A stretch of 64,000 bases of DNA, taken from Rhea pennata (Eukaryota > Chordata > Aves > Rheiformes > Rheidae). Each line of letters begins with the position of its first letter. Position 1 is the first letter of the stretch. Both the position numbers and the translations under genes were made by a program. The notes below the pieces were generated by a model. That model made no database searches and was not told where the DNA came from. It worked only from the letters and a program-made list of their open reading frames with translations. Positions 44,601-56,449 of the stretch are shown in pieces. Where the stretch lies: contig NW_026907680.1 of assembly GCF_028389875.1 (NCBI RefSeq), positions 1-64,000 of the forward strand, written 5' to 3'.

Positions 44601-47600
44601 CGAAGCCAGCCAGAGCAGTGAGACTGAGGCCCCTTGTGCTCTTCCAAGTATTTTTCCAACGTGAGTACTTTGCCTTGCTTCTTTTCCCCTGACTGACGAA
44701 GGCAGCAGCCTCTCAGCACAGGTTTGATAGGGCTGCAGTGCCAGGGCTGGGGGAGGCTGCTCTGAAAGTGCTTTGGGAGCAAGACTTCCCAGCAGCTGCA
44801 TCCCAGTAGCCTGCACGCATGCTCTGCCTTCATACAGGGTCTGTTGGAGGCCCTAAGCCAAGATTTATGCTGTCTCCCACCATGCAAGAGCTTTATTCTG
44901 GACTGCCTTGATGCCTTTCTCTGTCTTTGTCACTGGGTGCCCAGCAGCAATCCATTGCCCATCCCGGAACACAGAGTCCTTGGGGCCACGGGGCAGTGAC
45001 TAATGTAGTCGGCAGCACAGCGCGTAATGCTGTGCCTGGGAGCCTGTCCTGGCAGATGACCCTGCTGCTCGCCTCCCTGCATGGAGAGAAAATTTCACTT
45101 GGTTGTTTCCAGAGCTCTCCTTCAGGCATGATCTGCAGCCCTGGGTGTTTTGTTAGGGGGTGATCCCCGTTTCTGTTGATGTGACCCCAGTGAGGGGGAC
45201 ACACGTGCTTCTGCTACAGAACTGCCTTCTGCGGTAGAAGCAGGTGCCCAACTTGTCAGGCTGAAATGGGGACCCTACTCCCCCTGTGCTCATGCCACCT
45301 CCCCGTGGTGTGTATTTGCAGTCCATTCCTAGGCACCCCAGAGTGCTCTGCCCAGAAGGCAGTGCCAGGCGGGAGGAAGCCATCATCAGAAGGTGGAGCA
45401 CCTACTGAGTGGCCTGGGAATGAAGTGGACGAGAATGCCAGAGCAGTAAGTGTCACTGCTGGGGGCCCTTCTTTTCCAGCTTGCTTCCTGCAAACTCCTT
45501 GTGCTATGGGCGCTGGCTTGCAAGAGCCCTTCCCATGGGTTCACTGAGCCCTGCCCGACATCGCCCAGTCCTGCCTTCAAAGGCGCCGGTGGTGAATGTA
45601 GTTTTGGAATGCACACGCTGTTGCACCTTGCTCTCCGTGAACACACCAGCAGAGCCTCTGGGGCCCTCCTGCTGGTGGCACTGGAAGTGCTGGGCCTTTC
45701 TGTGATAGAAAGTGAAGTTTCTGCTCAGCTCTGTGATAATTCGGATGCTTGTTTCAAGCAGGAAAGGGATGTTCAGCCTTTCTGGGCTTCCCTTCAGGGT
45801 AAAAGGGTGCTGACAGGAAGGCTCCCAGGAAGGCTCAGAGCAGAGGCTGGGGAAGAACCTTCCCTTCTGGAGAAGCTTCTGAGCTGGCTTCCCCTGCGCT
45901 TGCCTCCCTTGATGTCTCTGTTCTGTCCTGGATCAGCCTTTTGGCTCTTCCCTGGACAAAAGCCTGCCAGAACATTTAGCTCTTTGCCCATATTCCCCTG
46001 CAGCTGCTCTTGTGTGGAATGGAGGGGCTGCTGTGAGCAAGAGCAAAGGGTCAACGGCTGTTTCTGCAATTCTGAGAGGCAGCTTCTTCTCTGAAGCATG
46101 GAAACATGGGCTGCCCTTGCCAGCAGCAAGATCCTTTCCTTGGCAGCATCTCACCTCTCTTTCTCACCTTTGCAGATGAAAATACACAGGGATTCAATCC
46201 TGACAGCCACTAAAGCAGCTCCGATTGTGTCCCCTGCACCTCTTCCAAACATGTTCCTAAGGTGAGTACTTTCCCTTCCTTCTTTCCCCTCTTCCTGACA
46301 AAGGCAGCAGCCTCTCCGCACAGGTTTGTTAGGGCTGCATTGCCAGGGCTGGGGGAGGCTGCTCTGAAAGTGCTTTGGGAGCAAAAATTCCAAGCGGCTG
46401 GGTCCCAGTGACCTGCACGCATGCTCTGCCTTCATCTGGGCTCTGTGGGTGGGGAGAGGGTTCTGCAGAGCTCTGTGCTGCCTCCCACTATGCAGGAGCT
46501 TAATGCTTGACTGTCTTGATGCCTTTGTCCTTCTTCAACACTGGGTGCCCAGCAACAACCTATTGCCCATCCCTGAACACAGAGTGTTCAGGTCTTATGT
46601 AGCTGACAGGACAGCAGGTAATGCTGTGCCTTGGAGCCTGTCCTGGCAGATGACCCTGCTGCTCTCCTCACTGCCTGGAGAGAGTCTCCCTTGGGCTCCT
46701 GGAGCTCTCCTTCAGGCATGACGTGCAGCCCCAGGTGTTTTGGTGGGAGGTGGTGCTCTGATGTGGCCGCAGTCAGTGGGAGCCCTGTGCTTCTGCTGCA
46801 GAATTGCCTTCTGCTGCAGGAGCAGGTGTGAAGCTGGTGAGGGCCAGGTGGGGACCCTACTCTCCCTGTGCTCATATCACCTCTCCGCGGTGTGTATTTG
46901 CAGGCCGGTGCCAGTCACCTCAGAGTGCTCTGCACAGAGTGCAGCAGCAGCGGGCAGGAAGAAGGAACGGAGAGAAGCCCGAGCACTAGCTGCATGTCCT
47001 CTGAGCGAGGGCCGTCAGAGGTCTGGCGTGGTAAGTGCTCCTCATTGAGTCAGGCCCTTCATGTGCCAGCCTGCTTTTTGCCCAGGCCTTGTGCTATGGG
47101 CGCTGTCTGTACAAGAGCCCTTCCCATGGGCTCTGCTGAACCTTGCAAGACTTGGCCCGGGGCTTGCCTTCACAGGCACCGCTTGTGCTCCAGGTTTGCA
47201 ATATAGCTCTTGCTGCTGCGCCCTCCTTGAACACACCAGCAGAGGCACCGGGGTCCCGTTTTTGATTGCCTCTGAACTGCAGAGCCTTTCTGCGATAGAA
47301 AATTCAGTTTCTGCTCAGTTGTGTGATTATTGAGATGCTGGGTGCAAATGAGAACGGGATGTTCAGTGTGACTGGTCTTTCCTTCAGGGCAGTAGGGTGT
47401 TTGCAGGAAGGCGCATGGGAAGGGTCAGAGCAGAGCCTGAGAAATAATTTTCCCTTCTGGGAAAAGAGACCTGCTGTAGCCCCCACTGCCCCCTCCTGTC
47501 CTCCCTAGCAGGACTGCCCTGCACATTGCCCTTAATCTTAGTCAGCGGCCCTCCCCTGCGCTGCCCTCCTCAGTCTCTCCCCTAGGCAAGAACTGCTCTC

Positions 47601-50596
47601 CTGGATCAGCCTCTTGGCTCTTGCCCTGGACAAAAGCCTGCCAGAGCTTTTCCCCATTTGCCTTTATGTCCAGGGAGCAGCTATTGTGTAGAATGGAGGG
47701 GTTGCAGTGAGCAAGAGAGAAGGTTGTTTCTGCTGTTCTGAGAGGCAGCTTCCTCTCTGAACAGTGCAAACATTGGCTGCCCTTGTGAGCAGCAAGATCC
47801 TCTTCTTGGCAGCATCTCACCTGTGTTTCTCCCCTGTGCAGATGCTGGAGATGAGAGACTCGATCCTTGCAGCCACCAAAGCCCTCGATGTCCAGGCCCG
47901 TACTCCCCGCCGCCATATGTTTCCAATGTGAGTATATTTGTTGGCTCCCTAGCCTCCAGTTTAGCAAGAGAGCATCTTCTCGGCGCAGGTTTGTTAGGGC
48001 TGCAGTGCCAGGGCTGGCGAAGGCTGCTCTGAAAGTGCTTTGGGAGCAAGACTTCCCAGCGACAGTGTCCCTGTGACCTCCAGGCATGCTCTGCCTTCAT
48101 GTGGGCTCTGTGGGGGGCTTTGGCCAACTCTGTGCTGGCTCCCACCACACAAGGGCTTTATTCTGGGCTGCCTTCATGCCTTTCTCCTTCTCTGTTGCTG
48201 GGTGCCCAGCAGCAATCCATTGCCCATCCCGGAACACCGAGTCCTTGGGGCCACGGAGCAGTGGCTAATGCAGTTGACAGGACACAGGTAATGGTGTGAG
48301 TTGGAGGCTGTCCTTGTAGGGGACCCTGCTGCTCTCCTTGCTGCCTGGAGAGAAAGTCTCGCTGTGGGCACCCGGAGCTCTCCAGCGGGCACGTTGTGCA
48401 GCTGTGGGTGTTTTGGCGGGAGGTGATTTCCGTGTCTGTGGATGTGATCCCCGTCAGTGGAACCCCCGTGCTGCTGCTGCAGAACTGCCTTCTGCTGCAG
48501 AGGCAGGTGCCCCCCCTTGGGAGCGCTGCGTGGAGTCCAAACTCCCCAGCTTCCCCGGGCTCATGCCACCTCCCTGGTGCCTATTCGCAGGATGTTTTCC
48601 ACCACCCCAGAGTGTTTTGCCAAACGGCCGGCACCAGGCGCCTGGGAACAACCGCCACGTGCTAGAGTGCGAGCTGTGTGGGCTGTGAATGAAAGCGCTC
48701 CGAAGGCAAGACAGGTAGGTGCTCCTCCCTGAGCTCCTTTGTCTGCAGAAGCATTCTTCTCTGGGACAAGAGCCCTTCCCATGGGCTCTGCTGAGCCCTG
48801 GCTGACTTGGCCCAGGGCTTGCCTTCAAAGGCACTGCTTGGGCTCTAGTTTTGCAATATAGCTCTTGCTGCTGCTCCCTCCTTGAACACTCCAGCAGAGC
48901 CCCTGGGGCCCTCTCTTTTTTTTTGGCCATGGTAGTGCTGGGGTTTTCAGTGAGAGACCATGGAGAGTTTCTGCTCAGCTGTGTGATTATTGAGATGCTT
49001 GGTGTGAATGAGAAGGGGATGTTCAGCGTGGCTGGTCTTCCCTTCAGGGCAATAGGGTGCTGGCAGGAAGGCTCAGGAGAAAGGTCACAAAGCCTGGGAC
49101 ATGTTGCGGTGCCCCTTGCTCTTCTGCCGCTGGGGCTGCGGAGCCCTTGCCTGCAGCAGCCGTTGTCCGGCGGGGTGCCCCAGGCCAGGTCAGAGCTAGG
49201 GGCCTGGTGATTGCCAAGGTCCTGCAGTCCCCGGATGCTGGTGAGAAGGATGTGGAGAGCAGCGGAGTGGACTTGGAAGTGGGGCACATTGCACAGTGTG
49301 GAGTTGTCTTGCAGGTGCAGCAGGGTGCTGAGAATCTGGCTGAAGAAAAGCCCAGTATTCAGAAGATCGTCCGATACCAGCTGGGAGAAGACAAGCAAGT
49401 GACCCTGAAGGTCTACTTCTCCTGCCTAGAGGAAGAGGAGGAAGGGCTGGACAGTCAAGAGGGGCCTTGCAAGACAGGGCAGGTATGTGGCAGCTCCAGG
49501 AGAAGCCTGGCAGAACTGAGGGGCAGTGAGGCAGCAAGGGGTGCCACTTGTAATCCCAGAGCCACTGTGCTGCCTAGAGCGTGCTGTGACTTTTCCTGAC
49601 ATGAGATTTACGTGGCTTAAAGCTTGTCACTAAGTCCCTCCCTGCAGCCCCCAGCAAATGCCCAGCACTGCTGTGGAGCTGAAGGGCTGTGGCTGCAAAT
49701 GGGAGCGGGGTTGAGGGAGTAGAGGAGGAGAGAAGCAGGAGGGCTCTGAGGCCGAGTGAGAGAGACAAGGTGTCAGTGCGGCTGCAGCCCCATTGCCCCA
49801 TGAGCAAGCCACAGGGCTGGCCTGGGCTCAGCCTTGCCTTCCAGCCAAGGGGCAGCTGTTGAGTGCTGAGAATGGCCTCCAACAGTGGCACCTGCAAGAT
49901 CTGAGCAGCTGAGCGCAAAGGGATGCTTCCAGTGTTGGTGTGCCCCTTTGCAAAGCTCTCCCTGACTGCTGAAGCCAAGACGACACAGGTACCCGCCAGT
50001 CCTGGCACCAGCAGCCTCAGCCGCAGGCTGATGAGCTGTGTCCAAACAAGCTCCCATGTCCCGAGACGGTGAGGCTGGCAACACCCTCAGAAGCTCCCAA
50101 AAACATCCCCGGCCCTCACGAGTCTGCAGTCTTCCTGGGCTTTCTGGCAGGGCAGAACACAGCCTGTTCTTTCTGCCTCCTTGTGCAGGGGGAAGAAGAG
50201 CCGTGTGCGGAGACACAGGCAAGCAGAAGAAAGAGCAGCAGCAGTGGCAAAGAGCCCAGCAGAGCCAGTTTCAGCAGAAGACGCAGCAGCAGTGGCAGGG
50301 GCAGTATCAGCGGCAGTGTCAGCGGGAGACCCAGAGGCAGCGGCAGTGGAAGCCCCACTGCAAAAGAGAACGGCAGCCCCAGTGTCAGTAGCAGGCAGCG
50401 TGGCAGTGGCAGCGGGAGCCCCGGTGGCAGGCAGAGCGGCAGCCCCAGTGTCAGCGGCAGGGGCAGTGGAAGCCCCACTGTCAGACCAAGCGGCAGCCCC
50501 AGTGTCAATGGCAGCGTCACTGGAAGCCCCAGTGCCGGACACAGCGGCAGCCCAAGTGCCAGCGGCAAACACAGCGGCAGTGACAGTGCTAGCTGA
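38682..50596 (+). CDS. CCDC81-like HU-domain protein with a repeated exon tail
   Basis: Exons: 38682-38748, 38926-38987, 39526-39682, 40478-40734, 40919-41038 (weak), 41380-41465, 42190-42287, 42571-42676, 43659-43779, 44575-44660, 45322-45445, 46176-46261, 46904-47030, 47842-47927, 48210-48287 (optional), 48591-48714, 49048-49482, 50189-50596. All phases fit: 875 codons plus TGA (human CCDC81 is about 650). Residues 1-181 carry the two HU-like CCDC81 domains: VAVPIWEGVSNYIQEKLVL, VRIIPLGTFSVATKQVV, NVALLFKGIGVLLIEGKEV. Then come HVSGQRLLQRERQ (exon 42571) and four exon pairs of one design (MLEMRDS-type, then PECSAQ-type). Exon 49048-49482 is acidic at its end (EEEEEG). The last exon is Ser/Gly/Arg-rich. 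CCDC81 is centrosome/cilium-linked; its bird expansion has been proposed to act in non-self recognition. Exon choice in the tail is by phase and splice sites only. Confidence 0.8.
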
Positions 50597-51975
50597 AATG
50601 TTGGACACAGCGGGAAACCCGCTCGTAGCAGCAGTGGCAGTGGAAGCTCCAATGCTGGACACAACGGCAGCCCCACTGGCAGTGGCAGCGGCACACGAAG
50701 ACCCAGTGTCAGACAGAGCATCAGCGGCAGTGGGAGCCCCAGGGGCAGCGGCAGTGGCCACAGCAGCAGCCACAACGGAAGCAGCAGCAGCACTGCTTGT
50801 GAGCCACGCGAGCACCCAGGAAGTTCTCTGAAGCTGAATTAAACCAACTGCCCCAAGTCGGGTGCCTCTTGGCTGGGTGTGCGGTGAGCTCGTCCGTTTG
50901 CAGTGTGGGAGCTTTGGGGAGGCCTGAAGAGCAGAGCTGAGGAGTCAGGGCTCAGGGGCTGCTGCCAGGGCAGCTCTCCGCCGTGGTCGTGCTGTGGCTC
51001 TTTGGCTGCAGCTGTGGTGGCTGTGGCCTAGGGGTGTGCTGCGTCTTATTGGTGCCGGGGAGAGGCATGGAGAGGGCCCTGCCATGGCCAACGCATGTCC
51101 TGGGGCCAGGGGGCCTGTGGGGAGAGGAGGAAAAAGCTGCTGTATGCCTCTGAGGGGAGGAAGTGCTTGAGCCTGGGCCCCCCTTGCTGGGGCCCAGTGC
51201 TGGCGTCGTGGTGGGAGGGAACTGCCAGCTCTTGTGTGTGTCTTGGGTGCCCTTGAGTGCCGGGCTTTTGCGGGCGTGAGGGGAAGAAGGCGGGTGCCCA
51301 GGGCCAGAAGGGGAAGCGGCCACCCCGGAGGCTTGGTGCCAGCAGAGTCCATGGCCACCTGGACTGTAGCACCCGGGAACTAGTGGAGTTGCAGAGACCG
51401 AGGGCAGGTAGGAAGGAGAGCAGCAGAGCCCAGAGGCTGGCCTTGAGGCGAGCAGGCTTCCCCTTCTGCAGAGACCTGCTAGGGGGACGCCAGGGGAGGC
51501 AGCTCAGAAGGGCAAAGGAGCTCAGGAAAGCTGGCAGGCCTTTAAGCTGTTGAAGGAGAGCCTCCTCCAAGTGCCACTCTGCTCCACCTTGACACTCCAG
51601 CAAGCCCAAGTCAGGGCAAAGCCTGCGGCCCCTCACTAGCAATGGCGATTCTGGAGGACCAGGCTTCATCGTTCCATCTGGTGCGTGCGCGTCTGCAAAT
51701 GCAGGAGCTTTGCTTGAGCGCCTGCTCAGGGAGACTTTCATCAGCACTTCATGAGCACGCAGTCCCCTTCTCTCTGCAGACTGACAAGCCTCGGTAAGGA
51801 TCTGCACCTCAGACCAGCTTCTAGCTTCTTTGTCCTCCACGCATTTTCCATTCCCCCCACAGCAGGAGCTGCGAGAGAAAGCGCCCATCACAGAATCATC
51901 GAAGGGTGGAGGTTGGAAGGGGCCTCTGGAGATCATCTCGTCCAACCCCCCTGCTCAAGCAGGGTCACCTACAGC
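50320..51975. repeat. Inverted repeat arm (partner 20,040-21,985)
   Basis: Mirror of 20,040-21,985: Ser/Gly exon, then about 1.05 kb of flank, then the CR1 tail. The minus-strand frame 51046-51945 corresponds to the plus-strand frame 20040-20903. I recognise no domain in it, and its start lies in the CR1 tail. Confidence 0.92.
50597..50841 (+). other. Untranslated remainder of the Ser/Gly exon with poly(A) signal
   Basis: After the TGA at 50594-50596 the exon's repeat pattern continues in frame (SGSGS-type codons) to a second stop, TAA, inside ATTAAA near 50,838. In the other two copies of this exon translation reaches that distal stop. Here it becomes 3' UTR. Confidence 0.7.
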
Positions 51976-52025
51976 ACACTGCACAGGATCACACCAGGCA
52001 GCCTCTGAATGTCTCCAGAGAAGGA
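51888..52025 (-). mobile_element. CR1 LINE 3'-end fragment
   Basis: Reads cacagaatcatcgaagggtg, then ctggagatcatctcgtcc, then ctcaagcagggtcacc: the reverse complement of the CR1 tail. Inverted partner of 20,015-20,120. Confidence 0.85.
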
Positions 52026-52027
52026 AA

Positions 52028-55000
52028 CACGGAGGTTCTGCTTGCAGACTGCGGCTCACGCAGTACTTGAGGCCAGGGTTCCGAGAGCTGCAGCCCGCAG
52101 TGGGAGAAGAGGCCTTTGCTGTCTTTGGGCTCATTCCTCAGCTCTGTGCTTGCGTCCTATTTTCTGCCAGATTTTTCTGCTCTTGCACCTCCCATCCTTG
52201 AGGGGAAGACAAATGGAACAAGCCTGCCCTTCAAAGGTAGGACTCTGAGAGACAAAAAGAGGTTGCTCTTGCAAACTAAGCAGCAAGCGGAGGGAGCCAG
52301 AGCTCCAGTGCTGGGAAACACGAGGCATTAGACTGATCTCATCCGAAGCTGGCGTCCTTTGATGGCTTTGCCATGGATGCCTGGGGAGTGAAGAGGCTTA
52401 GGCCAACAGCTTTGCAGAGCAGGAGCAGAGAGCACTGGCTCCAGTCACATGGTGTTTCAGCACAGGCTGGAACAGCAGCAAGTAGGCACAGAACAGCAAA
52501 GAATGCACTGATTGCCCCAACAGGGTCTTCTTCCAGCAGCCTGGGGCCTGGGAGCTTCCTCAGCCAGACGCAGGACTCACGAAGCCTTTGTCCGCTTGGT
52601 CCTTCCAGAAGCGCACCCCCACCTTGGGCTGAAAGCACACTGCCAATGTGTGGCAGGGCCAGATGCGGCTCCTTGCTTGGCTTCTCTCTTCCTCTTCAAA
52701 GCACTTCTGCTGGCCTTCTTCTCACCTCTGCAGGGCAAGGAGATTCGGCTTTCAGCGACCTCTCTCTTGCCTCTCCTTCCTGACCAAGAGCTGTTAGCTC
52801 ACAGCCTGCCCCGGTGCATGCAAAGTTCAGATGTGGTCATTTTCTCCCCAACAGGCCTTACTCCTCCTGCAGCAAATACCCTCTGGCACTTTATTGCCCA
52901 GCCATTTCCTGTGCATTGATCCTTCTGTAGCTCTTATTTGGGGAGCCTATAACATGGAGAGGAATGAGTGGTTCTGGTTTCGGTTTGTTTGAAAAGATTG
53001 ATCCCTACCAGAAGCAAGCAAGGCAGAAAGACATCTTGGGCTGGCTTTTTCCTCCAGACCTTGTTTGTCACAGCAGAGAGTCAGCTGCCCGTATGGGAGC
53101 ATGATTTGGATTGGAAAAGGGTGCGGGAACTCCTCATCACAAAGGCCTTAAGCCATACTGGGGAGCCAAAGTCCTCAGCGAAAGCCCACAATTTTCTCAG
53201 CCTGGTCTTCAAGTACGGCCTCAGAACGCAAGTGGGCCTCTTGGCATGCTGGGCTGCCACCTTCAGCAGGAGCTCTCCTGGAGGGGCTGAGTTCTTGCTT
53301 TTCTCTTTACTCATACAATTTCAAGAAGAAAACAAGAACTCCCCTGCAGTGTCCCCTGCCACACTGAGATAACTGTGACTCCTAAGGGCACCATTTGCAC
53401 AAGCACATGGGAAGAGTCAGCTTGCCTGCTGTCAGAGAAGGAAAGCTCCTCAGATCCACTGGAGATATGGGCCTTCCACTCGTGTATGCAGTGTGCTTCC
53501 CAGGCTCTGACAAAGGAAAGGTATGGGCGGGGGAGGAGGGCAAACTGGTTCCTCTGCAGTCCCTGCTTTGTGACAGGACCTATTTCAAAGCACAGAGATC
53601 ATCAGAGAGGTCCTTTTTGCTCCAGGATCTTTTCCTCACCCAGCACTGTGATTTGTTTCTCTACAGCTTTTAACACTTGCTGGCGTGTCCACAAACCTAT
53701 TGCCTAACACTAGCATTTTTGAATGTCATCCCGTGCTGACTGGGAGCAATGTCATTTATTGGCTTCTGAGACTTTATCTGATTGTGCTCGATGCAGGAAG
53801 ACACTGAGGGTCTTCTTGGTTGGTTTACATAGTCCTGTAGAGGAGTTTCCCTGGAAAAAAAGGAAGTTTCGACAGGGCAAGTGGTACCCGTGTGTGTGTT
53901 TGTGTATGCATATACATCTCCATCGAGAAGGCTCAGCAGAAAGCGGCTAAAAGATTTGTCCTCCATAAAACTGCCTTTCTGAGCTGTGAAGGAAGATGGG
54001 ACACTTGGAGACAGAGAGACCTGCAGGGGTCCAGGTTGGCCAATGGTGTAAGTAGATATGGTCGGTGGGTTTTCTGAAAATGTGTGGGGCATATCACAGA
54101 ATTACAGAGTGGGTAAGGTTGGAAGGGACCTCAGGGGATCATCTAGTCCAACCTCCCTGCTCAGGCAGGGTCACCTAGACCATGTTAGACAGGGTTGCAT
54201 CCGGGCAGGGTTTGAATCTCTCCAGAGAAGGAGACTCCACAATGTTTCTGGGAAACCTCTACCAGTGCTCGGTCACTCTCACAGGAAAGAAATTCCTCCT
54301 CATATTGAGGCGGAGCTTCTGCTGGTTCAGTTTGTGCCCGTTGCCTCTTGTCCTGTTGCATGGCACTAGTGAAAAGAGTTCGGCCCCATCCCTTTGATGG
54401 GGATATCCAGTGGAATTTCCTTCACTCTCTTTCAAGAGCCCGTTGAGTGATAATCAAACACAAAAAATCAAATGTCTTCATCTGTGTGGGCCCCTTTCAT
54501 TTTGAGTTCCTCTGAGGGCTTTACATCTCTCTACATTTTTGCACCGTCCAATCCCATGTACTATTTATTTCCACAAACACTTTGGGCTACGTGTTCTGGA
54601 ATACTAACTGGATTTTTTTTCCCCCTCTCCCAGGTGCAGGTGAAGCTGGAAGTACATGTGTTGGCCTCCACACATCTATTGAAGGATCTTCAGCAAATGC
54701 CACTTTCTAGGGTAATACAGAGGCATTGTGATATTCTGAGCAGAAAGGATGTGACTGGAACAAAACACTACGCAAAGCTGGTGAAAAATATTTGCTTTAC
54801 GCAGCACGGTAATGGTTTCCCACTAAATGGCCTGGCTGTGAGAAATCCTTGCTGCAGGCTGAACCTAAACTCCAAGGGGTTTCAAAAGTTGCTAGGCACA
54901 CTGCAGTTCCCCCTAACAAGCCTGCAGGGATACGGAGCTTGTCTGGCACCGTAAAGTCCATATCCCTTCTTGTGCGAGTAACCAACTGGCTAACCTTTCT

Positions 55001-55506
55001 TCTGCAGCTTGATGGAGCTGCCTAAGTATTTTGTATGGAAGCACATGTGTGGTCTTGCTCAAGTCAGGTGCTGCCTTTTAGCCACAGCAGTCCCTCTGCT
55101 CCCTTCCATTCTCTTCCTGCTACAGACATGTAGCGTTTTCAGCGTTCTCTTAGCACTGAGCACATTGCTCCTGGATCTGTTCTGTGTCCCCTACTTCAGT
55201 CCTCCTGCAGTGGAAAACCCTCCAGTGCAGCCCAGCATGGCCACTGGCAGGCACAAGGCTTTGATGCTGAGTGTGAGGGCACTTGTGCCTTGCACCTGGA
55301 AGCCTCGCAGCAGGAAAATGGTGTCAGTGCTGACAGGGAGGTGATTCCAGCCCCACCCACCTGGAAGCCAGGAGGAGGAACCTTGCTGCTGCTTCTGCTA
55401 GTGAGCTCACTTGCGCCTCAAGACCTGAGAGGCCACCAGTGGCCACAAGGCTGCTGTTAGTGCCTGGGAGGGAGCAACCAGCCTGAGGAAGCAGCAGGGG
55501 TGTTGG
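52028..55506. repeat. Inverted repeat arm (partner 33,102-36,240)
   Basis: Reverse complement of 33,102-36,240 with an extra segment near 52,100-52,455. Plus-strand frames 52968-53372, 54472-54954 and 55009-55344 mirror those of the other arm. The 54472 frame spans a plausible acceptor (tccccctctcccag) at about 54,634, so it may include a real exon, but I cannot name it. The arm is cut at 55,506 by the retroviral LTR. Confidence 0.92.
54095..54412 (-). mobile_element. CR1 LINE 3'-end fragment
   Basis: Reverse complement of the CR1 fragment at 34,196-34,520, with ggggatcatctagtccaacc and the cctcatattgaggcggagct phrase. Part of the duplicated arm. Confidence 0.9.
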
Positions 55507-56059
55507 TGTTAGAGAAATACTGTGGGGAAAACCTTGCAAATAGTTAACAAGACTCAAGGACACGGGGGAGAGAAAAACAGTACTGCAAAGGATAACCAGC
55601 TCCGGCTAAATGACCTTCATGAAACCACAGCGCTGTAAAGATTGCGAGGAGTAGGTAAGACAAAAACAGCAGAATAACCCAGAAGTGACCTGAGGTTCAT
55701 TAAGGCTTATTAACATATTGAACTTCACACTCCTAAATGAATAATGAGATGGAAATGACATGATAATGATGTTACCGCCTCTTCTTCGCTTCCTGTGCTA
55801 ATTAACAAGAATGTGAAAGCACAAGCGCAGAGCGATTACCTGAGGTAATGAAACTGTAACCAACAGGAAAACTTGCATGAAGTACTCTCTGAACAGCGTG
55901 TATAAACAAAGAACGAGAAGGGGAGAAAGTGTGCTAGCTCTGTGGATTTACCAGCTAGCCCCCATCTCTGCGCAGAAATGAAATCAACAAACACCTCGAC
56001 CCTGTGTGTCTATTGGTTGCTTGCACACCGGGTAACAGAACCCAGATTTTGGGACAACA
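55507..56059 (+). repeat. 5' LTR of the endogenous retrovirus
   Basis: Begins TGTTAGAGAAATAC and ends GGGACAACA, giving TGTT...AACA termini. A TATA box (TATAAA, 55901-55906) lies 158 bases from the LTR end. The left boundary is confirmed by the uninterrupted sequence at 33,101-33,110 in the inverted arm. The LTR is 553 bases long. Confidence 0.88.
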
Positions 56060-56062
56060 GTT

Positions 56063-56080
56063 TGGCGACCCAGGTGGGAC
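56063..56080 (+). other. Retroviral primer-binding site, best match tRNA-Arg
   Basis: Eighteen bases starting TGGCGACCCAGG, three bases after the LTR end. Complementary to the 3' end of a vertebrate tRNA-Arg (acceptor ...GGGTCGCCA) with one apparent mismatch, judged from recalled tRNA sequence. Confidence 0.65.
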
Positions 56081-56449
56081 TTGCCAGAAGGCCTTGCCCA
56101 GATCATCTTGCCGTTCCCGACAGCAGACTGGATCGGATCGAGCTCCAGGATGCACTGACCTGTTGATCGGGGAGTCCTCTGACCTCCCACCGAATTCGGG
56201 ACGAGAAGAGGCTAAAAGGTGCAACGCCGACCAGAGATATTTGTGCCAGGGCGAAAGGGGGGTGAATCTTTGGATTGGTGAGTATCAAATTTACTTACTT
56301 CCGCGGAAGACTATGTTGAATTATGTCACACATAGACACTCGGCAAAGGTTGCCTTAAATTGACCAGAGGGGTCAGAGCAGAGTGCGCACAAAGGTACGG
56401 GAAAAAAGGTATTTCTAGGTAATAAGGTTGGTATTTCTAGGTAATTAAC

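Noticed and set aside
44575-45445. Module segment near 44,942 as a coding exon
   Set aside because: In the phase set by the neighbouring exons it reaches TGA (CAG TGA). Skipping it keeps the reading frame, so I left it out of the gene model.
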